A stretch of DNA of 5,706 nucleotides from an uncultured Oscillospiraceae bacterium (GTDB taxonomy: Bacteria; Bacillota; Clostridia; Oscillospirales; Oscillospiraceae). Location: assembly GCA_934589225.1 (NCBI GenBank), contig CAKTNS010000075.1, positions 1 to 5,706 on the forward strand, written 5' to 3'. This document shows positions 5,011-5,706 of the stretch, piece after piece. Under the pieces are notes generated by a model that worked only from the letters and a program-made list of their open reading frames with translations, was not told the DNA's origin and did no database searches. The position numbers were made by a program, and so were the translations under genes. Position 1 is the first letter of the stretch. Each line of letters opens with the position of its first letter.

Positions 5011-5086
5011 CACGGTACAAGAGCTTCCCTTGGGGGAAGCTGGCTCGCCTGGGCGAGCCTGATGAGGGCCGCGGGGCGGCGTGAAA
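5011..5086 (+). repeat. Triple-hairpin intergenic repeat, copy B
   Basis: This is the homologue of 512-587 in the same orientation, with four substitutions in 76 bases. Hairpins are 5022-5041 (AGCTTCCC/GGGAAGCT), 5042-5059 (GGCTCGCC/GGCGAGCC) and 5068-5080 (GCCGC/GCGGC). The C5070-G5078 pair replaces T571-A579 of copy A. One other change falls in the 2-base centre of the second hairpin, so all three stems are intact. Confidence 0.85.
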
Positions 5087-5116
5087 TGTTGCTTAAACAA
5101 TGGGCGCAAAGGTGCT

Positions 5117-5191
5117 GCGTTTCGAATAGAACCTGTGCGGTTGAACGGTACCACGCAATGTAGCGGCGATGATTCATCGCCAAGCAACGTT
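5117..5191 (+). repeat. Left arm of island B inverted repeat (M module plus type c hairpin)
   Basis: Positions 5147-5191 are the perfect 45-bp reverse complement of 5563-5607, and the match continues outward with mismatches through the M module (5117-5145). The arm contains the palindromic hairpin GGCGATGA-T-TCATCGCC (5165-5181), flanked by GTAGC upstream and AAGCAACGT downstream. Confidence 0.88.
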
Positions 5192-5224
5192 GCATATATA
5201 ACCCGCGCGAATGAACGGTACCGC

Positions 5225-5302
5225 CCACCAGCGTGACCGTAGGGGCGGCAATCTGCCGCCCGCCACGTCCTGAATACAACCTGTATGGTTGAATGAAACC
5301 AC
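5225..5302 (+). repeat. H-M unit with type b hairpin
   Basis: The flank CCACCAGCGTGACCGTAGG is followed by the hairpin GGGCGGCA-ATC-TGCCGCCC (5243-5261), then GCCACGTCC and an M module (AACCTGTATGGTT core). The flanks match those of the type a unit at 806-850 and 5490-5530, while the hairpin stem is unrelated. A diverged M module (5191-5222) precedes it. Confidence 0.7.
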
Positions 5303-5311
5303 ATATGGACA

Positions 5312-5435
5312 TGTCATTCCGAGCGAACAAAGTGAGTCGGGGGAATCTTCACGAGTTGCTGGTTTTATCTTGTGGTGGTTCTTTGTCCCACGTGGTGGAT
5401 TCCTCCACTCCGCTGACGCTGCGGTCGGAATGACA
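5312..5435 (+). mobile_element. MITE-like element, copy B (124 bp)
   Basis: It has perfect 11-bp terminal inverted repeats, TGTCATTCCGA (5312-5322) and TCGGAATGACA (5425-5435); the match runs to 14 bp with one mismatch. It is homologous along its length to 632-756, which lies in the opposite orientation. It has no coding capacity. No unambiguous target-site duplication is visible. It sits between the inverted arms of island B. Confidence 0.7.
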
Positions 5436-5489
5436 AAAATGGGGGGACGTGTCTGGTATTTTAGGTAACAGTTCCCTCCTTTCGGGCGC

Positions 5490-5530
5490 GGAACGGCACA
5501 CAGACCGTTCCCTACGGTTTTGCTGGTGGG
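5490..5530 (-). repeat. Hairpin module H, type a, third copy
   Basis: The stem is GGAACGGC/ACCGTTCC (5490-5497 with 5504-5511), with one C/A mismatch at the loop end and loop ACACAG. The minus-strand flank CCACCAGCAAAACCGTAGG matches the flank of the type b unit at 5225-5243 and of the type a unit at 806-850. Confidence 0.75.
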
Positions 5531-5532
5531 TG

Positions 5533-5651
5533 GTTTCGTTCAACCGCACGGGTTGTATACGGAACGTTGCTTGGCGATGAATCATCGCCGCTACATTGCG
5601 TGGTACCATTCAACCATACAGATTGTTTACGGAACGTGGCGGGCGGCAGAT
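5533..5651 (-). repeat. Right arm of island B inverted repeat (M, type c hairpin, M, partial type b hairpin)
   Basis: It contains the perfect 45-bp match to the left arm (5563-5607), with the type c hairpin at 5573-5589 and M modules on both sides (5533-5563 and 5602-5632). Beyond that, minus-strand AATCTGCCGCCCGCCACGT (5636-5650 and flank) matches the second half of the type b hairpin at 5251-5268. Its first half is missing, so the unit is truncated near 5651. Confidence 0.78.
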
Positions 5652-5666
5652 TTGTATAGAGTAGTA

Positions 5667-5706
5667 ACATAGGTAACAGGTAGAGAAGAGACATAGGTAA
5701 CAGTTT
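5667..5706 (+). repeat. ACATAGGTAACAG direct repeats, running off the window
   Basis: ACATAGGTAACAG occurs at 5667-5679 and again at 5691-5703, a 24-base period, and AGGTAACAGTT also occurs alone at 5463-5473. The repeats begin just after the truncated type b hairpin and continue past the window end. They could be the subterminal repeats of a mobile element or the start of a longer tandem array; no transposase is visible. Confidence 0.55.

Larger units (their letters stand above)
4833..5706. other. Gene-free stretch occupied by repeat island B
   Basis: After the terminator these 874 bases hold repeats only. The order is: two heptamer arrays, a GGCCGGT hairpin, triple-hairpin repeat, M and H modules (plus), MITE-like element (plus), H and M modules (minus), and AGGTAACAG repeats running off the end. 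Open frames on the minus strand (4443-5330, 4789-5304, 5349-5609, 5512-5694) cross these repeats or lie antisense to the transporter gene. They resemble no protein I know. Confidence 0.8.

Noticed and set aside
4443..5330. Minus-strand open frame spanning the end of the transporter gene and island B
   Set aside because: It crosses the terminator, heptamer arrays and triple-hairpin repeat and is antisense to the PhoU-like region; no ribosome site or protein family supports it.

Overview
The window reads as chromosomal DNA of an anaerobic, fairly GC-rich Clostridia member, most likely a gut Oscillospirales-type acetogen. This rests on the C-terminal end of a bacterial acetyl-CoA synthase (acsB), a Clostridia-style membrane-anchored HtrA protease with a poly-serine loop, a Na/Pi cotransporter-PhoU fusion, and intergenic repeat islands of a kind I associate with gut Clostridia. 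The taxonomic placement is inference; no rRNA or other marker is present.

Layout: (1) positions 1-297 hold the last 98 residues of acsB, closed by a strong terminator. (2) Positions 298-1017 hold no gene but a composite repeat island (357-926) bounded by a perfect 26-bp inverted repeat. (3) Positions 1018-1521 encode a small isochorismatase/nicotinamidase-type cysteine hydrolase with its own extended -10 promoter. (4) A bidirectional terminator separates it from a convergent htrA gene (1627-2964, minus strand). (5) A 245-bp divergent intergenic region carries the promoter of a Na/Pi cotransporter family gene (3210-4832), which ends in a GAAA-tetraloop terminator. (6) From 4897 to the end lies a second gene-free island built from the same repeat modules as the first.

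The four genes are not an operon: each is separately promoted or terminated, and no shared pathway is evident (carbon fixation, a cofactor-type hydrolase, envelope protein quality control, phosphate transport). The unusual part is the two islands. They share heptamer tandem repeats (ATTGACA/GTTGACA), a 76-bp triple-hairpin repeat whose copies differ by a compensatory base-pair change, a 124-125-bp MITE-like element present in opposite orientations, and a modular unit in which conserved flanks carry interchangeable hairpins. The second island also has a perfect 45-bp inverted repeat arranged around its MITE-like copy. No protein-coding function is supported in either island.
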